From positions 434,001 to 498,000 of the forward strand of contig CAVSJO010000004.1 of the NCBI GenBank assembly GCA_963728445.1: DNA of 64,000 nucleotides, read 5' to 3'. This document shows, one piece after another, positions 7,856 to 16,255 of the stretch (the first letter of the stretch is position 1; every line of letters begins with the position of its first letter). Below the pieces are notes generated by a model, which worked only from the letters and a program-made list of their open reading frames with translations, searched no databases and was not told the DNA's origin. The stretch is from CAVSJO01 sp963728445. GTDB taxonomy: Bacteria > Gemmatimonadota > Gemmatimonadetes > Longimicrobiales > RSA9. Made by a program: the position numbers and the translations under genes.

Positions 7856-9630
7856 GGCACGCGCTCCTCACGTCGGCCGAGAGCGGCGACGACGGCCTGG
7901 GCCTCTTCGTCCCTCGCCTCACGCTCGTCGGGCGATGCGTCCCGGAGCCGGGCCAGGGCGTGAAAGGCGTCCTCCAGTCGCAGCGCGTCGAACGCCTCGC
8001 CCCCGTCCAGCAGCAGCCCGGCCGTTTCGAAGACGTCCATCGCCAGCCGCGTGAGGTGGTAGGTCTTGTCGACGGGGGAGGAGGCGTCGTTCGGATCGAA
8101 CGCGCTCTGGGCCAGGACGACCTCGCGCACGATGCGGGCGCACTCGAGGACGAGACGCTCCCGCTCCTGGAGGGCGTCCTGCCCCACCAGCCCCGCGATC
8201 TCGCGCAGCTCGTGGTCCTGCAGCAGCAGCTCGAGCGTGCGCCGCCGCAGCTCGGGCCAGTCGGGGCCGCCGTGCTCCACGAACCAGTCGGACGTCGACT
8301 CCGTGTAGAGACTGTAGCTGGTCTGCCAGTCGATCGCGGGGAATTGGCGCTGGTGCGCCAGGCCTGCGTCCAGGGCCCAGAGCGCGCCGGCGACGCGCAG
8401 CGACGCCTGCGTCACCGGCTCGGACAGGTCGCCGCCGGGCGGCGACACGGCGGCGACCAGGCTCAGCGCGCCCGTCCGCTCCGGCCGACCGACGGCGACG
8501 ACGCGGCCCGCCCGCTCGTAGACCTTGCCGAGGCGGTTGGCCAGGTACGTCGGGTAGCCCTCCTCGCCGGGCATCTCCTGCAGCCGCGCGCCCATCTCCC
8601 GCAGCGCCTCCGCCCACCGGGAGATGCTGTCCGCCAGCACCGCGACGCGCAGCCCGAGGTCCCGGAAGTACTCGCCGATGGTCATGCCCAGGTAGATCGA
8701 CGCCTCCCGGGCCGCGACGGGCATGTTGGACGTGTTCACCACCAGGACGGTGCGGTCCATGATCGAGCCGCCCGTGCGGGGATCGCGGAGCGCTGGCAGC
8801 TCCGACAGAAGCTCGGCCATCTCGTTGCCCCGCTCGCCGCAGCCGACGTAGACGACGACGTCCGCCTCCGCGAACCGGGCCAGGGACTGCTCGACCACCG
8901 TCTTGCCCGTCCCGAAGCCGCCGGGCACCGCAACGCTCCCGCCCTGCGCCACGGGAAAGAGGAAGTCCAGAACGCGCTGACCCGTGACCAGCGGCTGGTC
9001 CGCGGCCAGCCGGCGGACCACGGGGCGCGGCCGCCGGAGGGGCCAGACGTGGGAGAGGCGGAGAGACCGCCCGTCCTCCAGTCGCCCGATCTCGTCCTCG
9101 ACGCCGTACTCGCCCGCCTCGAGGGCGGCCACGACGCCCTCCACGTCCGGCGGTATCAGGATCGGGTGAACGAACGAGGCGCCCTCGGCGACGCTGCCCA
9201 GCACGTCACCGGACGCCACCGCCTCGCCGGCGTGCGCCGAGGGCTCGAAGCGCCACCGGCCGGCCGGGTCCAGCGTCGGCGCGTCGACGCCCGGACGCAG
9301 GAAGGAGCCCGTCGCCTCGGCGATGCGTCCGAGAGGGCGACCCACGCCGTCCAGCACGCTGCCGAGCAGGCCGGGGCCGAGCCGCACCGCCAGCGTGTCG
9401 CCGCTGGACAGCACCGACTCGCCGACGCGCAGGCCCACGGTGTCCTCGTACACCTGCAGCGTCGCCGTCTCGCCGGTGACCTGCACCACCTCTCCCGGCA
9501 GGCCCGCGTCTCCCACCCGCGCCAGCTCGTAGAGGGACGCCCCGGCCATGGGCCGCGCCTCCACCAGCGAGCCGCTGATGCGCACGATCCGGGCGACGTC
9601 GCCCGTCGCGTTCCCGCTCATCTCAGCCAC
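7852..9630 (-). CDS. atpA: A/V-type ATPase catalytic subunit A
   Basis: This is the catalytic subunit; three copies alternate with B. The 592-residue product has the Walker A loop GGFGTGKT near residue 240, the non-homologous region typical of A subunits before it (PDVEGVVAALEAGEYGVEDEI), GCGERGNEM, DSISRWAEALRE and the QRQFPAIDWQTSYSLY segment. The first start is GTG at 9630; an ATG three codons downstream (9621) is equally plausible. Its stop overlaps the start of subunit B (ATGA). Confidence 0.96.
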   Translation of the reverse strand: MAEMSGNATGDVARIVRISGSLVEARPMAGASLYELARVGDAGLPGEVVQVTGETATLQVYEDTVGLRVGESVLSSGDTLAVRLGPGLLGSVLDGVGRPLGRIAEATGSFLRPGVDAPTLDPAGRWRFEPSAHAGEAVASGDVLGSVAEGASFVHPILIPPDVEGVVAALEAGEYGVEDEIGRLEDGRSLRLSHVWPLRRPRPVVRRLAADQPLVTGQRVLDFLFPVAQGGSVAVPGGFGTGKTVVEQSLARFAEADVVVYVGCGERGNEMAELLSELPALRDPRTGGSIMDRTVLVVNTSNMPVAAREASIYLGMTIGEYFRDLGLRVAVLADSISRWAEALREMGARLQEMPGEEGYPTYLANRLGKVYERAGRVVAVGRPERTGALSLVAAVSPPGGDLSEPVTQASLRVAGALWALDAGLAHQRQFPAIDWQTSYSLYTESTSDWFVEHGGPDWPELRRRTLELLLQDHELREIAGLVGQDALQERERLVLECARIVREVVLAQSAFDPNDASSPVDKTYHLTRLAMDVFETAGLLLDGGEAFDALRLEDAFHALARLRDASPDEREARDEEAQAVVAALGRREERVP

Positions 9631-9651
9631 TCGCTCATCGCCGCCTCGCGA

Positions 9652-9972
9652 TCATTGCAGCCTCACCCGGTAGCCGATGGCCCGACGCAGGATCTCTGCG
9701 ACGTATTCCTCCGCGGCGCCCCCCGCCTCGCCCGGCCGGGGCCCGGGCACCGGGACGACCATCGGCAGGGCGCGCCGGGAAGTAGGCTGGCGATCCGTCT
9801 CGAGCAGATCGTCCTGGACGAAGACGAGCCCGACATCCGGGCGCGCCCGCAGCTCGCGCAGCCGGTCCGCCGCCTGCTCGGGGCCCGTCGCCTCGATGCA
9901 GTGGATGCCGGCGAGCCCGAAGCCGGCGGCGAGCTCGGGACGGCAGATCGCCCGCAGGAGATAGCTGCTCAT
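9652..9972 (-). CDS. atpF: A/V-type ATPase subunit F
   Basis: Subunit F is a small Rossmann-like protein of the central stalk. The 106-residue product shows the family pattern: an N-terminal strand with FGLAGIHCIEA, a mid-protein LVFVQDDLLE strand and a terminal EEYVAEILRRAIGYRVRL helix. A basic linker (RQPTSRRALPMVVPVPG) replaces the usual P-x-I-P loop. The ATG at 9972 overlaps the subunit C stop by four bases; subunit A follows 21 bases downstream. Confidence 0.88.
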   Translation of the reverse strand: MSSYLLRAICRPELAAGFGLAGIHCIEATGPEQAADRLRELRARPDVGLVFVQDDLLETDRQPTSRRALPMVVPVPGPRPGEAGGAAEEYVAEILRRAIGYRVRLQ

Positions 9973-10991
9973 GGGCTCACCAGTTGTGCGGCGACGGCCG
10001 CCGGCGCCACGCCGAGAACCGCGCTCCACAGGATCCGCCGCAGATCGATCACCTCCGCCCGGAGGCGCAGCACGAACAGGAGCACGGGGGCAGGACCCAG
10101 GGGCCGCAGCCGCGCCCGGCGGCTCCACTCCCGCAGGAGTCCACGCAGGACGGCGTCCTCCATGCTGCCACGGCCCTCGGCTCCGGTGCGTACGAGCCCC
10201 GCCAGGGGTGTCCGGGACAGGGACGGGGACAGCACCCGGGACGCCGCCTGCGCGTCCTCCGCCCGACGCGCGGCCCGGAAGACGCCGGGATCGATGAGTC
10301 CACCGCCCGTCAGGAACGAGGCGTCCCCCGCGCCAGGCCCCTCCCCCGCCCTCGCCGTGCTGATCGCCTCCACCGCGTTCTCGGCGTCGATCACCATCCG
10401 CACGTAGTCGCAGAGGTCCGTGCCGGTCCCGCGAGCCGACCGTACCGACCGTGCCGCCCACGTGCGGGACAGCGCCCGCTCCAGGGCAGCCAGGTCGGGA
10501 CGCGCACTCCGGGCCTCCGGCAGCAGCGGCCGGCCGTACGGGCTGCCCACGGCAACGAGCATCCCGGCGATCTCGCCGGTCGTGCCGAGGGCCGCCAGCT
10601 CCTCGAGCACCGCTTCCGGCAGCGACGGCGTGGGGAGCAGTCCGGCGAGCCGCTGCTCCGACGGTCCGCCCCCCACGGCGCCGCGCAGGAGGGCCCGCAC
10701 GCTGCGCCGGTCCTCGTCCTCGAGGATCACGGCAAGGGTCCGGGCCCGCCCACCGGCGCGGCGCGCCAGCAGACGCAGGCGCGCCGCCGCCAGGCGCCGC
10801 ACCGCCAGGTCCACGTCCGCGGTGCCCGGACGCTCCGGGAGGGGAACGGCGCCGTAGTCCGTGTCCCGCAGCGCGCGCAGGAACAGCCCCGGCTCCCCCG
10901 CGGCGGCCATCCGCTCCAGCGCCGCCCGGCCGAGCAGACGTCCCTCCAGCCCCCGCGCCCGGGCGGCCAGATCCTCCCAGGCGGGGCTCAC
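9969..10991 (-). CDS. atpC: A/V-type ATPase subunit C (AC39/d-like)
   Basis: Subunit C links the central stalk to the proteolipid ring. The 340-residue, almost wholly helical product has the expected internal repeat with CDYVRMVIDAENAVEAISTARAG and a C-terminal VLRLRAEVIDLRRILWSAVLG, which match the AC39 pattern. The start is a GTG that overlaps the subunit E stop (GTGA). Position between E and F is the usual one in bacterial A/V-ATPase operons and supports the call. Confidence 0.88.
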   Translation of the reverse strand: MSPAWEDLAARARGLEGRLLGRAALERMAAAGEPGLFLRALRDTDYGAVPLPERPGTADVDLAVRRLAAARLRLLARRAGGRARTLAVILEDEDRRSVRALLRGAVGGGPSEQRLAGLLPTPSLPEAVLEELAALGTTGEIAGMLVAVGSPYGRPLLPEARSARPDLAALERALSRTWAARSVRSARGTGTDLCDYVRMVIDAENAVEAISTARAGEGPGAGDASFLTGGGLIDPGVFRAARRAEDAQAASRVLSPSLSRTPLAGLVRTGAEGRGSMEDAVLRGLLREWSRRARLRPLGPAPVLLFVLRLRAEVIDLRRILWSAVLGVAPAAVAAQLVSP

Positions 10992-11575
10992 GGGTCCTTC
11001 CCTTCGATGCGCCGTACCAGCTCCACGTCCAGCCGCTTGCGAAGCTGCTCGAGCCGGGTGGCCAGCCGCTCGTCCACCTCGAATCGGCCGTCGGAGACGC
11101 GGACCCGGAACCCGGCGCCTCCGTCCGGATCCTCGACGACGGCCACGTCTTCCCGGGCGGCCACGGCGGCACGCACGTCTGCGCACAGGCCGGGATGGCA
11201 CAGCACGACGGCCGTCGCTTCGGGCAGGTACGCCAGCGCGGCCTCCATCCGCGCCGGGAGGTCGGCGCGGTACCTGTCGGCATCCTGCGCCTCGACCAGG
11301 CGGGCCGCCGCGTCGGCGTACACCCGGCGGAGCGCGGCCTCCCGGGCCCGCAGGACGTCGGCCTCGGCCGTCCGCCGCGCCTCGGCGAGGGTCTTGCCCA
11401 GCTCACCCCGGAGCCGGGACTCCTCCTTCGCCACCGCGAGCTCACGCGTCCGACGGCGGTCCGTGCGCGCGTCGTTCCGGAGGCGTTCGGAACGGGACGT
11501 CGCGTCCGCGAGCACTTCCCGCACCTCTCGCCCCGCCTCCACCTCCAGCGCCCGGAGCAGCTCTTCGAGTGGCAC
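10988..11575 (-). CDS. atpE: A/V-type ATPase subunit E (peripheral stalk)
   Basis: Subunit E forms the peripheral stalk with subunit G. The 195-residue product is a long charged helix for residues 1-95, then a globular C-terminal domain with GAGFRVRVSDGRFEVDERLATRLEQLR, the typical E-subunit ending. It starts at ATG 11575, 12 bases after the K-subunit stop, and overlaps subunit C by four bases. Confidence 0.88.
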   Translation of the reverse strand: MPLEELLRALEVEAGREVREVLADATSRSERLRNDARTDRRRTRELAVAKEESRLRGELGKTLAEARRTAEADVLRAREAALRRVYADAAARLVEAQDADRYRADLPARMEAALAYLPEATAVVLCHPGLCADVRAAVAAREDVAVVEDPDGGAGFRVRVSDGRFEVDERLATRLEQLRKRLDVELVRRIEGKDP

Positions 11576-11587
11576 CTTCGCCTCCGC

Positions 11588-11809
11588 TCAGGCGCCGGTA
11601 CGGAAGAGGATCAGGACAGCCACCACGAACCCCAGGATGACCATGGTCTCCGGGATGGCGACGAGGATGATCATGGTGCCGCTCAGCTCGGGCTTCTCGG
11701 CCAGCGTCGCGGCGCCGGACGAGCCGATCTTGGACTGTGCCCATGCAGTGGCGAGGGCGGGGAGGCCGACGGCGAGTGCCGCGCTCAGCGTGATCCAGAA
11801 GATTCCCAT
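11588..11809 (-). CDS. atpK: A/V-type ATPase proteolipid subunit K (c ring)
   Basis: This 73-residue hairpin protein makes the ion-translocating rotor ring. Helix 1 is about residues 3-25 and helix 2 about 45-69. The carboxylate is Glu54 in AIPETMVILG. Gln25 in helix 1 and Thr55 next to Glu54 match positions that help bind Na+ in sodium-type rings, although the usual Tyr is Leu here. This leaves the coupling ion open. It is a single hairpin, unlike the doubled K subunit of enterococci. The ATG at 11809 follows the subunit I gene by 10 bases. Confidence 0.93.
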   Translation of the reverse strand: MGIFWITLSAALAVGLPALATAWAQSKIGSSGAATLAEKPELSGTMIILVAIPETMVILGFVVAVLILFRTGA

Positions 11810-11819
11810 CTCGATCTCC

Positions 11820-13763
11820 TCAGGTTGAGCCGGCTCCGGCGCCCGGCGCCGTCCGGCCGAAGGGGCGGTAGGGCATTCCGCCCGGGCTGTAGAATGTCCC
11901 GAAGAACTCCACGTAGTGCAGGCGCAGGGCATGGATGGTCGGGCTGAACAGGCCAAGGGCGAAGTTCACCAGATGGAAGAGCAGGGCGAACATCGTCCCG
12001 ACGACCACGCCACCGAACGCCCCCACCATCCGGTTGGCCACGCCGGCCATCATCACGGACGCCGTGCCGATCGCCATGACGCGGGCGTAGGACAGGATGT
12101 GGCCGATAGTCGAGAGGAGCTCCACGGGCGCGATGAGGCCCTCGACCACCACGAGGACCGGGAAGAGCGCCAGCAGAGCGATCACGAGCGGCGTGAAGAA
12201 GCCACCGGGGAGGACATCCAGGACCGCCAGCAGCGCCGCCACGATGAGCAGGATCATCACCATCGTGAGGCCCGGCCCCAGGGCGTGCCGTACGTCCCGG
12301 CGCCGCACGCCGGTCACGACGCCGAGGCCGAGGCCGATGAGCACGTGAACCAGTCCGAGGGCGACGGCGAAGCCCAGGAACGGGACCAGAGCCTCCTCCC
12401 GATCCAGCACCAGCGGCCGGAGGCCCACGACGCGTCGGCCCAGGTCCCCGAATGCCTCGCCGAAGAGGAACCCGAAGATGATGGCGAACGCCGCCGCCGC
12501 TCCGGCGACCTCCGACGCGGACCGCAGCGTCGTGCCTTCCCGCGAGCGCCGATGCAGCACGAAGGCGAGGATGGCGAGCATCCCGCCATAGCCGACGTCG
12601 CCCATGATGATCCCGAAGAACATGGGGAAGAACACGGCCACGAAGGGGGTCGGATCGATGCTCCCGTAGCGCGGCAGGGGGAGCATGCCGATGAGCACCT
12701 CGAACGGGCGGAAGAGCCGGGGATTGCGCAGGACCACCGGCGCGTCGTCCGCCTGCCACTCCTCCCGCGAGACCTCCTCCACTGCCAGCCCGGGCAGGTC
12801 TGCGGCCAGTCGCTTCTTCAGCGCGGGCAGCTCCGGGGCGGGAACCCACCCCTCGATGACAAACGCCCGGCGCGTGGTCCCGACCAGCCCGAGCGCCTCC
12901 CTCTCGGCGGCACGACCCTCCAGAACGCCGCGTGCAGCGAGCAGCTCCGGGCGCGTCTCGCGGGCCAGCTCGTCGAGGCGGGCTCGCTCCGCCTCGATCT
13001 CGCCCGGCAGCTCCTGCAGGCGGGCCAGGATCGCCGGCCAGGCTTCCGCCACGGGACGATCCGCATACGACGCGGGCAGCGGGATCTCCTGGACCCGCGC
13101 CTGGGCGAGCAGCCGGTCCACGCGCTCCGCCTCGGCCGCGGGCACCAGGATCAGCAGGGCGATCTCACCACTCGGGAGGCTCCGGGAGAGGATCTCGAAG
13201 CCCTGCCCTACCATGTCCCGCAGACCGTCGCGGATCGCGCTGACGGAGGCCGCCTCCTCCCCTCGCAGCACGACCGGAAACGCCCGCGCGTTCTTCCAGC
13301 CGTCGGCCGCCTCGAGGACGGCCTGGAAGACCAGGAAGAAGTCGCGGTAGCGCAGCAGCAGCTCCCGCTCCTCCTCCCGCCGCGCGACGCGCATCCGGAT
13401 GGCGTCGGCGCTCCGCCGGGTGCGCCGGGCCAGACGGGCCCAGCGGGCGAGGCAGGCGTCGTCCGCCGCGCCATTCGATTCCCGTGCGCCCCGCTCGTCG
13501 CGCCCGAGGCTCATCGGCCGGGCCGCCTGCCGGACGTCCGACGCAGGAATCGCGTCCAGGGCCCACTGCACGCGCTGCCGCAGTCGATCGAGCTGGCGCG
13601 TCCGACGGGAAGCCACGGGACGACTCTCGACCGGCCCGAGCTCCGTTCGATGCTCGCGGGCATCCGACAGGTGCATCACGCCGGAATCCTGCAGGAGCGA
13701 GAGCGTTTCCGGCAGGGCGGCACGGGGGCCCAGGACGCGGATGCGGCTCATGGGGACGATCAT
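11820..13763 (-). CDS. atpI: A/V-type ATPase membrane subunit I (a)
   Basis: Subunit I forms the ion half-channels and clamps the peripheral stalks. The 647-residue product begins MIVPMSRIRVLGPRAALPET, typical of the family. It has a soluble, coiled-coil-containing N-terminal half (to about residue 360) and seven or so membrane helices in the second half, starting at FVAVFFPMFFGIIMGDVGYG. The LSTIGHILSYARVMAIG helix carries the conserved functional Arg. ATG 13763 overlaps the upstream coiled-coil gene by four bases. Confidence 0.94.
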   Translation of the reverse strand: MIVPMSRIRVLGPRAALPETLSLLQDSGVMHLSDAREHRTELGPVESRPVASRRTRQLDRLRQRVQWALDAIPASDVRQAARPMSLGRDERGARESNGAADDACLARWARLARRTRRSADAIRMRVARREEERELLLRYRDFFLVFQAVLEAADGWKNARAFPVVLRGEEAASVSAIRDGLRDMVGQGFEILSRSLPSGEIALLILVPAAEAERVDRLLAQARVQEIPLPASYADRPVAEAWPAILARLQELPGEIEAERARLDELARETRPELLAARGVLEGRAAEREALGLVGTTRRAFVIEGWVPAPELPALKKRLAADLPGLAVEEVSREEWQADDAPVVLRNPRLFRPFEVLIGMLPLPRYGSIDPTPFVAVFFPMFFGIIMGDVGYGGMLAILAFVLHRRSREGTTLRSASEVAGAAAAFAIIFGFLFGEAFGDLGRRVVGLRPLVLDREEALVPFLGFAVALGLVHVLIGLGLGVVTGVRRRDVRHALGPGLTMVMILLIVAALLAVLDVLPGGFFTPLVIALLALFPVLVVVEGLIAPVELLSTIGHILSYARVMAIGTASVMMAGVANRMVGAFGGVVVGTMFALLFHLVNFALGLFSPTIHALRLHYVEFFGTFYSPGGMPYRPFGRTAPGAGAGST

Positions 13764-14122
13764 GACCCGCTTCCCTGCCCCGTCAGGGCGTCGAGGACCA
13801 CGTCGGCGAGTGCGCGGACAGGCGCCCCCGTCACGGCCTCGTAGAGGGCGACGCGGCGCGTACGCTCCGCTTCGATGTCCCGCCGCGCGGCCACGCCGTC
13901 CGCGTGCACGCGCCCCCGCAGCGCCGAGATCTCCGCGTCGAGCCGCGCCGCTTCGGCCGCGCTCGCCTCCTCCGCCTCCTGCGCCGCGGTCTGGACGAGG
14001 GCCTCGGCGGCACGGCGCGCTTCCTCGGTCCGCTCGGAGAGCCGCTCCTCGACCTCGATCAGCCGCGTCAGCTCGCTCTCGACCGGGCCGCTCTCCGCTT
14101 CGTCGCGCGAGGGCTTTCGCAT
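13760..14122 (-). CDS. Probable A/V-type ATPase peripheral-stalk subunit G/H-like protein
   Basis: The 120-residue product is Ala/Glu/Arg-rich and almost entirely predicted coiled coil (ELTRLIEVEERLSERTEEARRAAEALVQ onward), ending in a short ALYEAVTGAPVRALADVVLDAL helix. No catalytic motif is present. It is the first gene of the ATPase operon and overlaps subunit I, where subunit G/H (the partner of E) normally lies. The call therefore rests on position and helical character. The ATG at 14122 follows GGAAGGGAA; a longer upstream frame lacks a better start. Confidence 0.75.
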   Translation of the reverse strand: MRKPSRDEAESGPVESELTRLIEVEERLSERTEEARRAAEALVQTAAQEAEEASAAEAARLDAEISALRGRVHADGVAARRDIEAERTRRVALYEAVTGAPVRALADVVLDALTGQGSGS

Positions 14123-14421
14123 CGGTTCCCTTCCGCTGCAGGGCGCTACGGCGCGAGCGCCCGACTGCCGCGCCCGCCGCGCGCCCGTGTTCCCACCGTC
14201 CCAATCTGTCCGGCTGCTCGACGGCCACCATCGGGAAATCCCGGAAACCGATCGGGCACTCCGAACGAAAGCCCTACGGCGCCGTGGGGGAATCCCCCAA
14301 CGGGGAAGCGGACCATTTCCCCTGTCGGAATGCGGATCTGAAGGAGTATGTATGACACCCGTCAAAACCCCGCCTCCTGGGCGGGCCAACGAGCGCAGGC
14401 GCACGGCAACGGAGCGGAGCC
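14123..14421. promoter_or_regulatory. Divergent promoter region between the V-ATPase and Rieske-like/cytochrome b operons
   Basis: No gene is supported in these 299 bases. They separate two divergent operons and must carry both promoters, though no consensus pair stands out. Three short inverted repeats follow one another: CGGGAAATCCCG around 14230-14243, TGGGGGAATCCCCCA around 14287-14301, and GGGGAA...TTCCCC around 14304-14324. An AAGGAG at 14341 precedes ATG codons at 14348 and 14352, but neither frame is in register with the downstream gene. Confidence 0.6.
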
Positions 14422-14886
14422 ATGGTCAGTCCCGATGCGGACAGGTCGGAGGCGTACGGCTGGCGTGCAGGGTTCGGCGAGTACGTGCTGGGTGGGATCC
14501 TGGTTCTGATGGTCGCCGGCCTCGCGCTGACGGTCTTCTTCTATCTTCTCCCGCCGAGCCACCTGGAGCTGGAGGAGCTACAGCCCGCCCTGCGCGTCTC
14601 CACGGAGGCGGACCTGCCGGTATCCGAGAGTCGAATACTGAACTGGGGCGACGACGTCGTCCTCGTCGTGCGCACGGGGAAGCACACGTACGCGGCGCTG
14701 CAGGGTACGGCCCCGACCGATGGCTGCATCCTGAAGTGGGACGCCACGTCCCTGCGCGTCGTCTCCCCCTGCAGCTACATCGTCTACGACCTGCACGGCA
14801 ACGTGGTCCGGGGGCTCACGACGGTCCCGCTCCAGCGCTACGCCGTCTTCGTGCGGGACGGCGTCGTCTACGTGGCCAGGAGCTGA
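14422..14886 (+). CDS. Rieske-fold membrane protein without iron-sulfur ligands
   Basis: The 154-residue product has one N-terminal membrane helix (about 22-43) and a Rieske-like domain that aligns colinearly with b6f/bc1 Rieske proteins. Box I, normally CTHLGC, reads APTDGC (97-102); box II, normally CPCHG, reads SPCSY (115-119). All four cluster ligands are therefore replaced (Ala97, Thr99, Ser115, Ser118), while the two disulfide cysteines (Cys102, Cys117) remain. The following VYDLHGNVVRG and terminal strands are well conserved. It precedes the cytochrome b gene by one base. It cannot carry a normal [2Fe-2S] centre and may be structural. Confidence 0.85.
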   Translation: MVSPDADRSEAYGWRAGFGEYVLGGILVLMVAGLALTVFFYLLPPSHLELEELQPALRVSTEADLPVSESRILNWGDDVVLVVRTGKHTYAALQGTAPTDGCILKWDATSLRVVSPCSYIVYDLHGNVVRGLTTVPLQRYAVFVRDGVVYVARS

Positions 14887-14887
14887 C

Positions 14888-16255
14888 ATGGCGATGCGCG
14901 CGTGGAGTGCCGCGAAGGCCTGGGCCGCCCGCTTCGGTGAGGACGTGAAGGCCAGCACGGATGCCAGTCTGCTGGGCCTGCTCCGCTTCCTCGGCCTGAT
15001 CTACGGACCCATCGACACCCGGCTCCCCATCGACGAGGCGCTGCGGAAGTCGCTCCGCCGGCGCCTCTCCCCCCATGCGGGGTGGCGACAGGCGTTCGGC
15101 GGCGTGACGTACCTGCTCTTCATCATCCTCGTGCTGACGGGCGTCCTGCTCTCCTTCTATTACCGGCCTTCGGCGGAAGAGGCGTATCCCAGCGTTCAGC
15201 ACATCGTCTCCGGCGTCACCTTCGGCTGGCTGATGCGGGACGTTCACGTCTGGGGAGCGAACCTGGTCGTGGTCGCGGCGCTCATCCACATGGCCCGCGT
15301 CTTCTTCGGCGCCGACTACAAGCCGCCGCGGGAGACGAACTGGCTGATCGGCCTCGTGCTGCTGGCGGTGGTCTTCGCCTTCGGTGCGACGGGCTATCTG
15401 CTGCCCTGGGACCAGTGGTCGTACTGGACCGTCACGGAAGGGCTGGACGTCGTCGGGCGGCTCCCCCTGATCGGGCCGGCCTCCGCCGAGATGCTCCGGG
15501 GCGACCCCATCGTGTCCGGAGCCACCCTGAGCCGATTCTTCGCCCTCCACGTCATCGTGCTGCCGTGGGCGGCCATGGGCCTGCTCATGCTCCACTTCAC
15601 GCTCGTCCGCAAACACGGTGTCGCGCCTCCGCCCAGCGGGCCCGACGTCGACCGCGCGGGAGAGGGCATCCCCTTCTTCCCGCACCACTTCCTCCGCATG
15701 GTCATCGTCGGCGTTCTCACCATCGCCGCCGTCATCACGCTGGCCCTCGTCTACCCGCGCCAGGTGGCGGATCCCGCCAGCGCGTCCTCGCCGCCAGGCA
15801 TGCTCCGGTCGACCTGGGTCGTGGCCGACGTGTCCCGGGCCCTGTTCTACTACGCGGGGGGCTGGGGCTTCGCGGCCTTCCTCCTGCTGGGCCTGGCCCT
15901 CGTGCTGCTGCCCCTCTTCGACCGCGGGCCCGAGCGGAGCCTCCGCCGACGTCCCCTCATCGCGACGCTCGGCGTCGTCTTCTTCGCGGCCTTCCTCGTC
16001 GCATGGGGTGCGGGCTGGCGCCTGCGCTCGGTTCCCGTTGCGACCACCGGCGAGCTCGCTCCGTTCGAGGAGCCCACCACCCCGCCGCCGCGGGTGCCCC
16101 GGGCCACGCCCACAACGCCCGGCGCAACGGCCCCGGGCGCAACGGCCCCGGGCGCAAGGGCCACGCAGCCGGCCGCACCGGCCACGACGAATCCGGCCGA
16201 CACGACGCCGTCCGCGACGCAGCCCGACACGACGAACCGGGGAGGCGCCCGATGA
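14888..16255 (+). CDS. Cytochrome b (fused b6/subunit IV type) with altered Qo motif
   Basis: This is a quinone-reactive diheme cytochrome b in the membrane. The 455-residue product joins the cytochrome b6 part (helices A-D) and the subunit IV part. Heme ligand pairs are His120/His134 (13 residues between) and His221/His236 (14 between), the b6f-type spacing. LLPWDQWSYW (171-180) is the cd-helix region. In the subunit IV part the Qo PEWY motif is replaced by STWV (308-311). A Pro/Ala/Thr-rich tail with GATAP repeats follows residue 375. It is followed, with an ATGA overlap, by the nonaheme cytochrome, so the complex is probably Rieske-like/cytochrome b/multiheme. Confidence 0.9.
   Translation: MAMRAWSAAKAWAARFGEDVKASTDASLLGLLRFLGLIYGPIDTRLPIDEALRKSLRRRLSPHAGWRQAFGGVTYLLFIILVLTGVLLSFYYRPSAEEAYPSVQHIVSGVTFGWLMRDVHVWGANLVVVAALIHMARVFFGADYKPPRETNWLIGLVLLAVVFAFGATGYLLPWDQWSYWTVTEGLDVVGRLPLIGPASAEMLRGDPIVSGATLSRFFALHVIVLPWAAMGLLMLHFTLVRKHGVAPPPSGPDVDRAGEGIPFFPHHFLRMVIVGVLTIAAVITLALVYPRQVADPASASSPPGMLRSTWVVADVSRALFYYAGGWGFAAFLLLGLALVLLPLFDRGPERSLRRRPLIATLGVVFFAAFLVAWGAGWRLRSVPVATTGELAPFEEPTTPPPRVPRATPTTPGATAPGATAPGARATQPAAPATTNPADTTPSATQPDTTNRGGAR

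Noticed and set aside
14348..14422. Possible leader peptide after AAGGAG at 14341
   Set aside because: ATG codons at 14348 and 14352 open frames that run into the Rieske-like gene in other registers with no recognisable product; coding bias favours only the 14422 start.
14422..14886. Ordinary Rieske iron-sulfur protein
   Set aside because: The residues at all four ligand positions are Ala, Thr, Ser and Ser, so it cannot be called a functional [2Fe-2S] Rieske protein.
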